Of a stretch of 64,000 bases of DNA, positions 27,479 through 35,241 are shown in pieces (the first letter of the stretch is position 1; every line of letters starts with the position of its first letter). The position numbers and the translations under genes were made by a program. The notes beneath the pieces were generated by a model that was not told the DNA's origin, searched no databases, and saw only the letters and a program-made list of their open reading frames with translations. Location: NCBI RefSeq assembly GCF_014642875.1, contig NZ_BMJC01000003.1:620001-684000 (forward strand), written 5' to 3'. The stretch is from Puia dinghuensis. Lineage in GTDB: Bacteria > Bacteroidota > Bacteroidia > Chitinophagales > Chitinophagaceae.

Positions 27479-27498
27479 ATCGGCTGCAAATTAGGGTA

Positions 27499-28434
27499 TT
27501 AGATAGGAACGACGTTATGATTTTTGTTCCCTCTGATCTTTTCTGGCACGGAGCGCAATATTTCCTGGTACAGCGCCTGCACCAGCCGTTGTTTGACGAA
27601 GTCGCGGTGTACTACAAGGCTCACTTCCCGCATCGGGGCCGGTCTTTTGAAGTGACGGATCAGCTGCTGCTGTTTGCCGGTGAGATCGAGGGCTGCCATT
27701 TCGGGCAGGATGGTGATGCCATCGTTGAGCTCGACCATCCGGCGAAGTGTTTCCAGGCTTCCGGCCTCGTAGTCGAAATGACTTCCTTCTTTGCTGGCCT
27801 TTCTCAGTTCGCAAAGCCGGACGATCTGTGAGCGGAAGCAATGGCCTTCTTCCAGCAGCCATAACTTGTCGGGGTCGATGTCCTGGGCGAGCATATAGGT
27901 TTTTTTGTAGGCAGCGTTTTTGCGGGAGACATAGACGAGCAGCTCTTCGTAGAAGAGCACCTGTTCGCGGATGCCGTTCTCCTGGAGGGGAGTGACGAGG
28001 ATTCCGACATCGATGCGGCCTTCGCGGAGGCGCGTGACCAGCAATTCTGTGGTCAATTCATTGACGATTAGCTTGATCTGGGGGTACTTGGCCGTGAAAT
28101 TCTGCACGAAGAGGGGCAGCAGGTAAGGAGCCAGCGTGGGGATGATCCCGATGCGCAGTTCGCCGGTGAGGACGCCTTTCTTCTCCTGTACGATCTCAGT
28201 GATAATTTGTTTTTCGCCGAGGATTTTGCGGGCCTGCTCGATGATGGCGCGACCCGCTTCGGTAGGGATAACGGGTTGTTTGCTCCGGTCGAAGATCTTG
28301 AGTCCCAATTCCTCTTCCAGCTTTTGCACCTGCATGCTCAGGGTGGGCTGGGTGACAAAGCAGTGGCCGGCGGCGGTGGCGAAATGGCGATACGTGTCGA
28401 CGGCGACGATGTATTCGAGTTGTACGAAGGTCAT
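27499..28434 (-). CDS. oxyR: OxyR-type LysR regulator (peroxide sensor)
   Basis: 311 residues. N-terminal winged helix-turn-helix (about 1-60) with FATAAGHCFVTQPTLSMQVQKLEEELGLKIFDR, then the periplasmic-binding-like sensor domain. The redox pair is at Cys199 and Cys208 in EEGHCFRSQIVRLCEL, the same numbers and spacing (C-x8-C) as in E. coli OxyR, with the flanking GHC-R sequence. Hydrogen peroxide should oxidise the pair to a disulfide and activate antioxidant genes. No catalase or peroxiredoxin gene is adjacent in the window; the next gene in its transcript is an fkbM methyltransferase. Confidence 0.92.
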   Translation of the reverse strand: MTFVQLEYIVAVDTYRHFATAAGHCFVTQPTLSMQVQKLEEELGLKIFDRSKQPVIPTEAGRAIIEQARKILGEKQIITEIVQEKKGVLTGELRIGIIPTLAPYLLPLFVQNFTAKYPQIKLIVNELTTELLVTRLREGRIDVGILVTPLQENGIREQVLFYEELLVYVSRKNAAYKKTYMLAQDIDPDKLWLLEEGHCFRSQIVRLCELRKASKEGSHFDYEAGSLETLRRMVELNDGITILPEMAALDLTGKQQQLIRHFKRPAPMREVSLVVHRDFVKQRLVQALYQEILRSVPEKIRGNKNHNVVPI

Positions 28435-28523
28435 AGATTTCTTCTATATAAACATAAAAATAATCAATCTTTCCAATCAAAAAAAAGTTGGACCTTTAAA
28501 GTGAGTCGATGCCTACATAAGAA

Positions 28524-28553
28524 GAAGGGGCCTTCCGGTTGGGAGGCCCCTTC
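28524..28553. terminator. Terminator of the S66 peptidase operon
   Basis: Perfect 10-bp stem gaaggggcct / aggccccttc with a 10-base loop, 14 bp past the stop of the second LD-carboxypeptidase gene on the minus strand (followed by TTCTT). On the plus strand a TTTTTT run follows, so it may work in both directions. Confidence 0.75.
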
Positions 28554-28566
28554 AATTTTTTGAGGT

Positions 28567-29490
28567 CTATTGCTGCGGCGGGATTTCCAGCAGTGTGGCA
28601 TGGTCGGACGCAACCTCGAGTGAATAGGTGGCCCCGATCTTCAGTGCTACATTATCCCCGCCATGGCTGACGGGAAAGTCGAAGGCTACCGGGCAGGCAG
28701 CATCGCCGATGGCGTCGCGAACGATGGCTGAAACGGTGGCGCCAAAGGGGCGGATGGTGTCTTTCATTTCCGTAAAGCCGCCTATGAGGAGACCGGCCAG
28801 GTTGCGGAGCTTGCCGCTTCGCCTGAGCTGGTATAGCATGCGATCGATATTATACAGGTATTCGCCGATGTCTTCCAGGAAGAGGATACTGCCGTCGGTG
28901 TCGGGTTCCGAGTCGCTGCCGATGAGGTGGGCCAGGAGGGCGAGGTTGCCACCGATGAGCCGGCCGGTAGCCCTGCCGGGCCGGTTGAAAGGATGTACAG
29001 GGCTTTGATAAACCGGGCGCTCTCCCGCCAGGACCCGGCGCAGGGATTCCACACCCGGTGCGGCAGCGCCGCCGTCATTGAAAGCGCCTGCCATCGGGGC
29101 GTGGAGGGTGGCTATCCGGTAGTTGGAAAAAATATGCAGGTGGAGGACGGTGATATCGCTAAAGCCGATGATCCATTTGGGCGCCTGTACAAACCGGGTA
29201 AGATCGATGCGGTCGATGATCCGGCTGAGACCATAACCGCCGCGACCGCAGAGGATGGCTTTTACATCATCATCGTCAAGCATTTGCTGAAGGTCTGCGA
29301 GGCGTTGGTCATCGGTGCCGGAGAAATAATTATCTGATGGCCCACCGAGGGTTTTGCCGATGCGGACCCGGTAGCCCCATGTCTGCAGCGTGTCGATGCA
29401 GGTCTGGGCTTTTTCCGGGGCCATATAACCTGCCGGACAGACGATGGCGATGGTGTCGTCGGGTCTGAGGAAGGGAGGAAGGATGATCAT
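28567..29490 (-). CDS. LD-carboxypeptidase, S66 family (cytoplasmic form)
   Basis: 307 residues without a signal peptide. S66 peptidases remove the terminal D-Ala from murein tetrapeptides (LdcA) or cleave related amides (MccF). All catalytic residues are present: nucleophile Ser111 in IIGFSDITVLH, Glu206 in FLEDIGEYLYNIDRML, His276 in FPVSHGGDN. The GRGGYG loop (82-87) precedes the serine. It begins 4 bp after the stop of a related longer gene (29495-30583), so the two arose by tandem duplication and are co-transcribed. A role in recycling cytoplasmic muropeptides is the likely one. Confidence 0.9.
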   Translation of the reverse strand: MIILPPFLRPDDTIAIVCPAGYMAPEKAQTCIDTLQTWGYRVRIGKTLGGPSDNYFSGTDDQRLADLQQMLDDDDVKAILCGRGGYGLSRIIDRIDLTRFVQAPKWIIGFSDITVLHLHIFSNYRIATLHAPMAGAFNDGGAAAPGVESLRRVLAGERPVYQSPVHPFNRPGRATGRLIGGNLALLAHLIGSDSEPDTDGSILFLEDIGEYLYNIDRMLYQLRRSGKLRNLAGLLIGGFTEMKDTIRPFGATVSAIVRDAIGDAACPVAFDFPVSHGGDNVALKIGATYSLEVASDHATLLEIPPQQ

Positions 29491-29494
29491 GATG

Positions 29495-30583
29495 TTATGA
29501 TTGTGCGGGGGAAGCAGTGGATCCCGTGATCGAGGTATCCGTCAGGCTCACCTGCTGCTCCTGTACATCGAGCAAATGTGGTATTCCGTATTTAAGTGCG
29601 AAATTATCTTTTTGGTGGCCGACGGGGAAATCAAAACAAACGGGGTAATCGTAGGATCTTACCCTATCCATGACGATGTCGGCCACAGTGCGCTTGAACT
29701 CTTCGCCAGGGTCGTCGGGCTTCACCTTGAATCCGCCGACGACAAGACCGGCAAGGCGGTTTAATTTCCCGGAGCGTTGCAGGTGCCAGAACATGCGGTC
29801 GATGCTGTACAGGTATTCACCGGTATCTTCCACGAAGAGGATCTTTCCTGCCGTGTAGATATCCGAGTGGGTGCCGGCCAAGGTCTCAATAGTCTTCAGG
29901 TTTCCCCCTATGAGGGTGCCTTCCGCGCGCCCGGTACGATTTTGGCTATTGGGAGCAACGTTGTATTGCATTCTTTCGCCGCTGAGGGCCTGGCGGATGG
30001 AGAGGATGGATGCTGCCTGGCCGGGTTCTGCTTTTGACCAGTCATCCGGAAAGCTGTTGCACATTTTCGAGTGGATAGAAGCTATGTTGCCATTGGTATG
30101 AATATGACAGAGGATGACGGTGATGTCGCTGAAGCCGATGATCCATTTGGGATGCGTGGCGAGAGGAGTGAAATCCAATTGATCGATGATGTGGACGGCG
30201 CCATAGCCGCCTCGCGCGCAGAGGATGGCGCTCACTTCGCGATCGTTTAACATTTGCTGGAAGTCGGCGGCTCTTTCCGCGTCAGTACCGCCGAAGATGG
30301 CGTCTTTTTTTCCGACGGTGTCACCTACTTTGATACGGAAGCCCCAGCTTTCGATCAATTGTGTGGCGGGCAGGATCTCCAGCGCGGTGATGTCGCCGGC
30401 GGGGCAGGTGATGCCGATGGTGTCGCCGGGACGAAGATAGGGTGGGATGACGAGTGGGGTGGCGACCTTGGCGCCTGCGGGCATGGGTGCGGGAGGCGCG
30501 GCTTTACCGGCCATGGGTGCGGCGAGTACGGGCCCTGCGGCGCCAATCGTCAGCAGGGATGAGAGAAAGTTTTTTCGGTTCAT
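29495..30583 (-). CDS. LD-carboxypeptidase, S66 family (exported form)
   Basis: 362 residues. The N-terminus (MNRKNFLSSLLTIGAAGPVLAA) looks like a signal peptide with an NRKNF start reminiscent of twin-arginine-type signals, followed by an Ala/Pro-rich spacer to about residue 45. The S66 core is complete: Ser152 in IIGFSDITVI, Glu252 in FVEDTGEYLYSIDRM, His323 in FPVGHQKDN. It is clearly related to the neighbouring gene 4 bp downstream but carries an export signal, so it would act on peptidoglycan in the periplasm. It diverges from the secreted-protein gene at 30654. Confidence 0.88.
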   Translation of the reverse strand: MNRKNFLSSLLTIGAAGPVLAAPMAGKAAPPAPMPAGAKVATPLVIPPYLRPGDTIGITCPAGDITALEILPATQLIESWGFRIKVGDTVGKKDAIFGGTDAERAADFQQMLNDREVSAILCARGGYGAVHIIDQLDFTPLATHPKWIIGFSDITVILCHIHTNGNIASIHSKMCNSFPDDWSKAEPGQAASILSIRQALSGERMQYNVAPNSQNRTGRAEGTLIGGNLKTIETLAGTHSDIYTAGKILFVEDTGEYLYSIDRMFWHLQRSGKLNRLAGLVVGGFKVKPDDPGEEFKRTVADIVMDRVRSYDYPVCFDFPVGHQKDNFALKYGIPHLLDVQEQQVSLTDTSITGSTASPAQS

Positions 30584-30653
30584 CTTAACAATTGAAGTAA
30601 TATTGTCGGGCCAAAGCCGGGAGTCACGGCTTTAAAATTACTACTTTTAAAAT

Positions 30654-31517
30654 ATGCGCTTTGTATGGGTTATCCTGTTGCTGTTATCAGGATATGGATT
30701 GAGGTTGCAGGCACAGGATCTAACCGGGCAATGGACGGGTACGGCCATCGGCAAAATATCGCAAAAAAAGCAAAAGCTGGTCCTGTCCATCACAGAGAGT
30801 GATTCGTCCATTGGTGGCGTACTGCACTGGTATTCTCCAGAAACCCAAATCATCCGGCATATTATTGTAAGCGGACGCTTTTATGGCAAAGATTCGATCC
30901 TCACCATCCGGGAGGATAGTACGATGAATCTGGAAGAAGGAAGGGCCGGGGGTCCGCCCGGTGGTTTTTATATTCTTTTCTACCGGCGGACGGCGGGGCG
31001 GCGCGACCAACTGGAAGGACACTGGCAGGCTGTAGGCGGATGGGTTGGCTCCACGGAAGAGCTGATGATCAGGCTGGAGAAAAAGGCGCCACCTTTTATT
31101 CCGATGCCGGTGGTGAAGCCGCCGCATAAGAAGAAGGATTCTGCCGACAACAAGCCTCTTCAGGCCCTGCTGGGGCGCGAAAATGTAGTCGCCAAAACCA
31201 TCCCCGTACAGGGTACCGATACTATCCGCGTTGCATTATATGACAACGGCGAGATCGACGGGGACTCGGTCAGCCTGTTTATGAACAACGTACTGTTGTT
31301 GCAGCATCTCAAACTCACCGCAGAGCCGAAAGTATTACTCATTCCTATCGATAAAAGTCTTCCCGTCAACCGGCTTTTGCTTTTTGCCGAGAACCTGGGC
31401 AGGCTGCCACCGAATACTGCATTGATGGAGGTGACGGTGCATGGGAAGACCTACGAATTGTTTCTTTCGACGGATTTCAGGAAGAATGCTTCGGTAGAAT
31501 TCAATTTACAGGAGTAA
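30654..31517 (+). CDS. Secreted protein of unknown function, two beta domains
   Basis: 287 residues. Signal peptide (residues 1-19, ending LQAQ). The first domain (about 21-140) starts LTGQWTGTAIGKISQKKQKLVLSI and looks like a small lipocalin-like barrel. A Pro/Lys-rich linker (about 141-170, PMPVVKPPHKKKDS) leads to a second domain (about 175-287) with VALYDNGEIDGDSVSLFMNNVLLL and LPPNTALMEVTVHGKTYELFLSTD. I have a general memory of the second pattern in exported Bacteroidota proteins but know no assigned role. It precedes metG, which has its own promoter. Confidence 0.6.
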   Translation: MRFVWVILLLLSGYGLRLQAQDLTGQWTGTAIGKISQKKQKLVLSITESDSSIGGVLHWYSPETQIIRHIIVSGRFYGKDSILTIREDSTMNLEEGRAGGPPGGFYILFYRRTAGRRDQLEGHWQAVGGWVGSTEELMIRLEKKAPPFIPMPVVKPPHKKKDSADNKPLQALLGRENVVAKTIPVQGTDTIRVALYDNGEIDGDSVSLFMNNVLLLQHLKLTAEPKVLLIPIDKSLPVNRLLLFAENLGRLPPNTALMEVTVHGKTYELFLSTDFRKNASVEFNLQE

Positions 31518-31548
31518 TTGGCCGCCAATTTTAGGTTGCGTAAATTTG
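31518..31548 (+). promoter_or_regulatory. metG promoter
   Basis: TTG at 31518-31520, 20-bp spacer, TAAATTTG at 31541-31548, a full match to the Bacteroidota consensus. The predicted leader before the ATG at 31558 is only a few bases. Confidence 0.7.
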
Positions 31549-31557
31549 CAACCTACT

Positions 31558-33741
31558 ATGACGAAGCAACCAAAAAGATACCTGATCACGGCGGCCCTGC
31601 CTTATGCCAACGGACTGAAACACATCGGCCATCTGGCCGGGGCCTATCTGCCGGCGGACATATTTGTCAGATACTTGCGAGCGCAGAAACGCGATGTGGC
31701 TTTCATCTGCGGCAGTGACGAGCATGGGACAGCCATTCCGATTCAGGCGATGAAGGAAGGGACTACTCCAAGGGCGATAATCGATAAATATCATGAGCTG
31801 ATCAAGCAGAATTTTGCCGACCTGGGCATTTCTTTCGATATCTATCACCGTACCAGCGAACCCCTTCATCACGAGACTGCCCGGGAATTCTTCACCTTCC
31901 TCCATAGTCGCGGAGAACTGATCGTACAGGAAAGTGAACAATATTATGATGAGGAAGCAAAGACCTTCCTGGCAGATAGATTCATCGTAGGCACCTGTCC
32001 GGTGTGCGGCAATCCAAGAGCATATGGAGATCAGTGTGAGAACTGCGGCACGAGTCTAAGTCCGGAAATGCTGATCAACCCGCACAGTACATTAAGCGGT
32101 ACGTCCCCGGTGAAGAAACGCACCAGCCATTGGTACCTGCCCCTGGACAAATATGAAGATTTTCTCCGCCAGTGGATCCTGACAGAGCACAAGGACGACT
32201 GGCGGGCCAATGTCGTGGGTCAGTGCAAGAGCTGGATAGACGGGGGGCTGCAGCCCCGGGCCGTTACCCGCGATCTGGACTGGGGGATCCCGGTGCCTTT
32301 GCCGGAGGCGAAAGGGAAGGTCTTATACGTTTGGTTCGATGCGCCGATAGGGTATATCAGCGCTACCCGGCAGTGGGCCCTCGACACCGGCAAGGACTGG
32401 AAGCCTTATTGGTATGACCAGGATACCCGGCTCGTCCATTTCATCGGCAAGGACAATATCGTTTTCCATTGTATCATCTTCCCGATCATGCTAAAGCTGC
32501 ATGGAAATATCCTGCCGGATAATGTCCCTGCCAATGAATTCATGAACCTGGAAGGAGATAAGATGAGCACCAGCCGCAACTGGAAGCTCGACATGCAGGA
32601 CTATATCGACGATTTTATTAAAAAGGAGAATGGCGGCCCCCGGTTTGCGGATGTCCTGCGGTATTATCTGACGACCATAGCACCGGAGACCAAGGACAGC
32701 GAGTTCACCTGGAAAGGTTTTCAATATGCCAACAACAGTGAGCTCGTCTCCAAGTTCGGCAACTTTGTCAACCGCACCTTTGTGCTGATGCATAAGCTGT
32801 GCAACGGCAAGGTTCCGCCCCTGCATGCCACCCGGGTAGACGACACCGACCGGGAGATGATCGCCGCCATCGGTGCTACAAAGGCGAAGGTGGAAGAGCT
32901 ACTGGAGGCCTACCGCTTCCGGGATGCGCTCTTCGAGGTGATCATGTTGTCCGACCTTGCCAATAAGTACATGCAGAAGAAGGAGCCCTGGATCGTGGTC
33001 CGGACCCTGGCTGAAACGCCAGCCAACCAGCAGCTGATCGACAACTGTCTGCATATCTGTTTGCAGGTGACGGCCAATCTTGCCATCCTGATCAATCCTT
33101 TCCTGCCATATACGGCTAAAACGATGCTGCATATGATGAAGGTGGTGGAGAAGATGCTGGACTGGGAGAATGCCGGGAAGCTAAACCTGCTGAGCGTGGG
33201 TTATAGCCTGCGGGCGCCCGAGCTGCTGTTCAGGCCGATAGAAGACGAAGAAGTGAAGGTGCAGATAGAAAAGCTGCAGGCCGCGGCGGCGGCAAAAGCA
33301 GCGGCGGATGCAGCAGCCCAAGGACCCGCGGATGCAAAGAGCGCAAAGACGGCGGCCACGCCGGAAGGAAAACCGGGCAAGCAGGATGACGCCGCCCAGG
33401 AAGTGGCGGCAGGCAAGCCGGCTATCGTCTATGATGATTTTGCTAAACTCGACCTTCGGGTGGGGACCATCCTCGCCGCGGAAAAGGTGGAGAAAGCCGA
33501 TAAGCTGCTAAAGCTCACCGTCGACCTGGGTACCGAACAACGGACCATTGTCTCCGGCATCGCGGCCCATTTCAAGCCGGAGGAGATCGTTGGCCGGCAG
33601 GTGGTGGTGGTAGCGAACCTTGCCCCCAGGAAGATGCGAGGGATCGAGAGCAATGGGATGATCCTGATGGCGGAGGATGCGAGCCGGCTTTTCTTTGTCA
33701 ATCCGGAGGATAAGATAGCGCCCGGGTCGGGGGTAAGCTGA
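31558..33741 (+). CDS. metG: Methionyl-tRNA synthetase with C-terminal tRNA-binding domain
   Basis: 727 residues from the ATG at 31558; a TTG four codons earlier lies inside the promoter. Class I synthetase that charges tRNA-Met, including the initiator. Seen: HIGH motif at 22-25, zinc knuckle C147-x2-C150...C160-x2-C163, KMSTS (a KMSKS variant) at 335-339, helical anticodon domain to about 560. An Ala/Lys-rich linker follows (about 580-625, KLQAAAAAKAAADAAAQG), then a Trbp111-type OB-fold (about 628-727) starting DFAKLDLRVGTILAAEKVE. The OB-fold mediates dimerisation and tRNA binding. Full length and intact. Confidence 0.97.
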   Translation: MTKQPKRYLITAALPYANGLKHIGHLAGAYLPADIFVRYLRAQKRDVAFICGSDEHGTAIPIQAMKEGTTPRAIIDKYHELIKQNFADLGISFDIYHRTSEPLHHETAREFFTFLHSRGELIVQESEQYYDEEAKTFLADRFIVGTCPVCGNPRAYGDQCENCGTSLSPEMLINPHSTLSGTSPVKKRTSHWYLPLDKYEDFLRQWILTEHKDDWRANVVGQCKSWIDGGLQPRAVTRDLDWGIPVPLPEAKGKVLYVWFDAPIGYISATRQWALDTGKDWKPYWYDQDTRLVHFIGKDNIVFHCIIFPIMLKLHGNILPDNVPANEFMNLEGDKMSTSRNWKLDMQDYIDDFIKKENGGPRFADVLRYYLTTIAPETKDSEFTWKGFQYANNSELVSKFGNFVNRTFVLMHKLCNGKVPPLHATRVDDTDREMIAAIGATKAKVEELLEAYRFRDALFEVIMLSDLANKYMQKKEPWIVVRTLAETPANQQLIDNCLHICLQVTANLAILINPFLPYTAKTMLHMMKVVEKMLDWENAGKLNLLSVGYSLRAPELLFRPIEDEEVKVQIEKLQAAAAAKAAADAAAQGPADAKSAKTAATPEGKPGKQDDAAQEVAAGKPAIVYDDFAKLDLRVGTILAAEKVEKADKLLKLTVDLGTEQRTIVSGIAAHFKPEEIVGRQVVVVANLAPRKMRGIESNGMILMAEDASRLFFVNPEDKIAPGSGVS

Positions 33742-33746
33742 GAGAA

Positions 33747-33762
33747 CAGACCCCAGGGTCTG
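33747..33762 (+). terminator. Weak hairpin after metG
   Basis: Stem cagacc / ggtctg with loop CCAG, 5 bp after the metG stop codon, without a T-tract. It may be a weak terminator or a processing hairpin. Confidence 0.35.
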
Positions 33763-33818
33763 GTCGCGCGCCGAATCCCGGGTAGTCGTTTTTTCGTATG
33801 TAAGTGCTCAATACTTAC

Positions 33819-34244
33819 ATGGAGCGACGCACTAAATACGGCATCTTTCTGCTGGTCTTCCTCATCGCAGGCTTATCTATCTATGGTCTCTGGCATCAAT
33901 TATACGGTGGCGGCAAGGCCCTCGCCAAAGCGGATTACCATATCGCGGCGCCCGACCTGATCGCGGCTTTCGACCGGAATGAGGGGTCGGCCGACAGCCT
34001 CTACCTTTATAAGGTGATCTCGGTTAGCGGGGTCCTGCGAGAGCTGGCGACCAACGGCAAAAGCGAATATATCGCGAGGTTAGCCGGAGACCGGAATGAG
34101 AAGACGACGGTGGATTGTCACCTTGACAGTTTATACAAGCAGGGCGAGCTCACCCTTCGGGCTGGTGACAGCGTTACCATCAGGGGGACCTGCACCGGGC
34201 GCTGGCTCAACATCATTCTGGTTCAATGTATAATAGAAAAATAG
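33819..34244 (+). CDS. Membrane-anchored OB-fold (tRNA_anti-like) protein
   Basis: 141 residues from the ATG at 33819; a GTG five codons earlier is less likely. One N-terminal TM anchor (about 8-26) and a small beta-rich domain (about 48-141) with YLYKVISVSGVLREL, TTVDCHLDSLYK and AGDSVTIRGTCTGRWLNIILVQCII. This resembles the tRNA_anti-like OB-fold proteins of Bacteroidota, whose role is unknown. It is a single gene with its own inverted repeat just after the stop codon. Confidence 0.6.
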   Translation: MERRTKYGIFLLVFLIAGLSIYGLWHQLYGGGKALAKADYHIAAPDLIAAFDRNEGSADSLYLYKVISVSGVLRELATNGKSEYIARLAGDRNEKTTVDCHLDSLYKQGELTLRAGDSVTIRGTCTGRWLNIILVQCIIEK

Positions 34245-34245
34245 C

Positions 34246-34269
34246 GATTGTAGTACAATAACTACAATC
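34246..34269. repeat. 9-bp inverted repeat after the OB-fold gene
   Basis: Perfect arms gattgtagt / actacaatc with loop ACAATA, beginning 1 bp after the stop codon. AT-rich and without a T-run, so it is either a weak terminator or a protein site. The rest of the gap to 34484 shows only a short CACAA...TTGTG repeat near 34467-34482. Confidence 0.45.
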
Positions 34270-34484
34270 CTTCTAAGTGCAAGCGACTATATTTTTGAAT
34301 CCAAATACTTAGGGCCGACGTTAGTCGTTAAACTAGTGCTAACTTCCGGAGTCATTATCCCATGGAAGCAGCTATCCTTATGATCTATAAACAAAAAGCC
34401 CGTATCTGTATCCAACGAAACGCCTTATCTCGCATGAGCCCCGCTAAAATCTAATATCAATTCTAACACAAACCCAATTGTGCT

Positions 34485-35123
34485 ATGAAACAAACCCTGC
34501 AATACAGGATACTTCCGTATAACCGATACAATTCCTTTTACCAGGAAAGAGAGAGCTTTTATCGTAGTTTTATCAACCAGTATTATCTTGATTTTGCCCA
34601 CCAGGTATTGTCCCAGCAACATCCCGATCCTTATCTCACCAAGACGTTGATAGCACCCCATGATATTCAGTTCGGGGCTACCCCCCGGCGGGTCATCTGG
34701 AAGATAGGTATGCCTTCCTTCCAGGTGAAGGACATCAACGATTTCAAGGATCACAAGATACTTTTCTACCGGACGAAGCTGCTGCGCCAGAAAGTGCTTA
34801 TCCAATTCCACTTTATCGACAGCTTCTTCTATTATTCTCAACTTTCCTTCCTTTCCTTTACGGATAAGACCAATAACATCCTGTTCAATTCCATCAAAAC
34901 CAAATATGCGTGCCCCAGTGTGCTGGAAGGTGAGGATCGCGTTGTTATGACAGACATCTGTAATAACAAGCTCATCATCGAGAAGGGTATCTACCTTACG
35001 GTAAGCTATATCACCGGTGACCCCTATCCACGCCAACTGATGGAAACACAGATCAAACAGAAGTACGACCTGGTTAACCGGGCCGACAACTATGAGATCG
35101 ACAGGCTCAGCAGAATCCTCTAA
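34485..35123 (+). CDS. Hypothetical protein, 212 residues
   Basis: Not recognised. The protein is soluble (no signal or TM), rich in Tyr, Phe, Gln and Lys, starting MKQTLQYRILPYNRYNSFYQERESFYRSF. It alternates helices and strands, with two aromatic-rich stretches (about 105-127: KVLIQFHFIDSFFYYSQLSF). The middle shows DRVVMTDICNNKLIIEKGIYLTVSYI. Its composition is a little more AT-rich than its neighbours. It is followed by a strong terminator (35159-35198) and preceded by a 240-bp non-coding gap, so it is probably a single-gene unit. No function is proposed. Confidence 0.55.
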   Translation: MKQTLQYRILPYNRYNSFYQERESFYRSFINQYYLDFAHQVLSQQHPDPYLTKTLIAPHDIQFGATPRRVIWKIGMPSFQVKDINDFKDHKILFYRTKLLRQKVLIQFHFIDSFFYYSQLSFLSFTDKTNNILFNSIKTKYACPSVLEGEDRVVMTDICNNKLIIEKGIYLTVSYITGDPYPRQLMETQIKQKYDLVNRADNYEIDRLSRIL

Positions 35124-35158
35124 TTTATACCGGCTACGCCCTGCCAGGTTTATGACGA

Positions 35159-35198
35159 TCATTGGTTGCGAATTAATACGCAGCCAATGATTTTTTTT
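35159..35198 (+). terminator. Strong intrinsic terminator after the 212-residue gene
   Basis: Stem tcattggttgcg / cgcagccaatga (12 bp, one G-T pair), loop AATTAATA, followed by eight T. It lies 35 bp after the stop codon and insulates the downstream beta-oxidation gene. Confidence 0.88.
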
Positions 35199-35213
35199 AC
35201 TAACTTCGGTAAA

Positions 35214-35231
35214 TGGTTGTTTAACTAACCA
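35214..35231. promoter_or_regulatory. 18-bp palindrome in front of the FadN-type gene
   Basis: TGGTTGTTTAACTAACCA has 7 of 9 symmetric pairs and ends 10 bp before the ATG at 35242. Position and symmetry fit an operator for a dimeric repressor of the beta-oxidation gene (inference). A second half-site TTAACCA follows at once. Confidence 0.5.
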
Positions 35232-35241
35232 ATTTAACCAT

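Noticed and set aside
34245-34484. Possible tRNA or small RNA in the gap
   Set aside because: No cloverleaf or T-loop consensus could be found; only short inverted repeats without a T-run.
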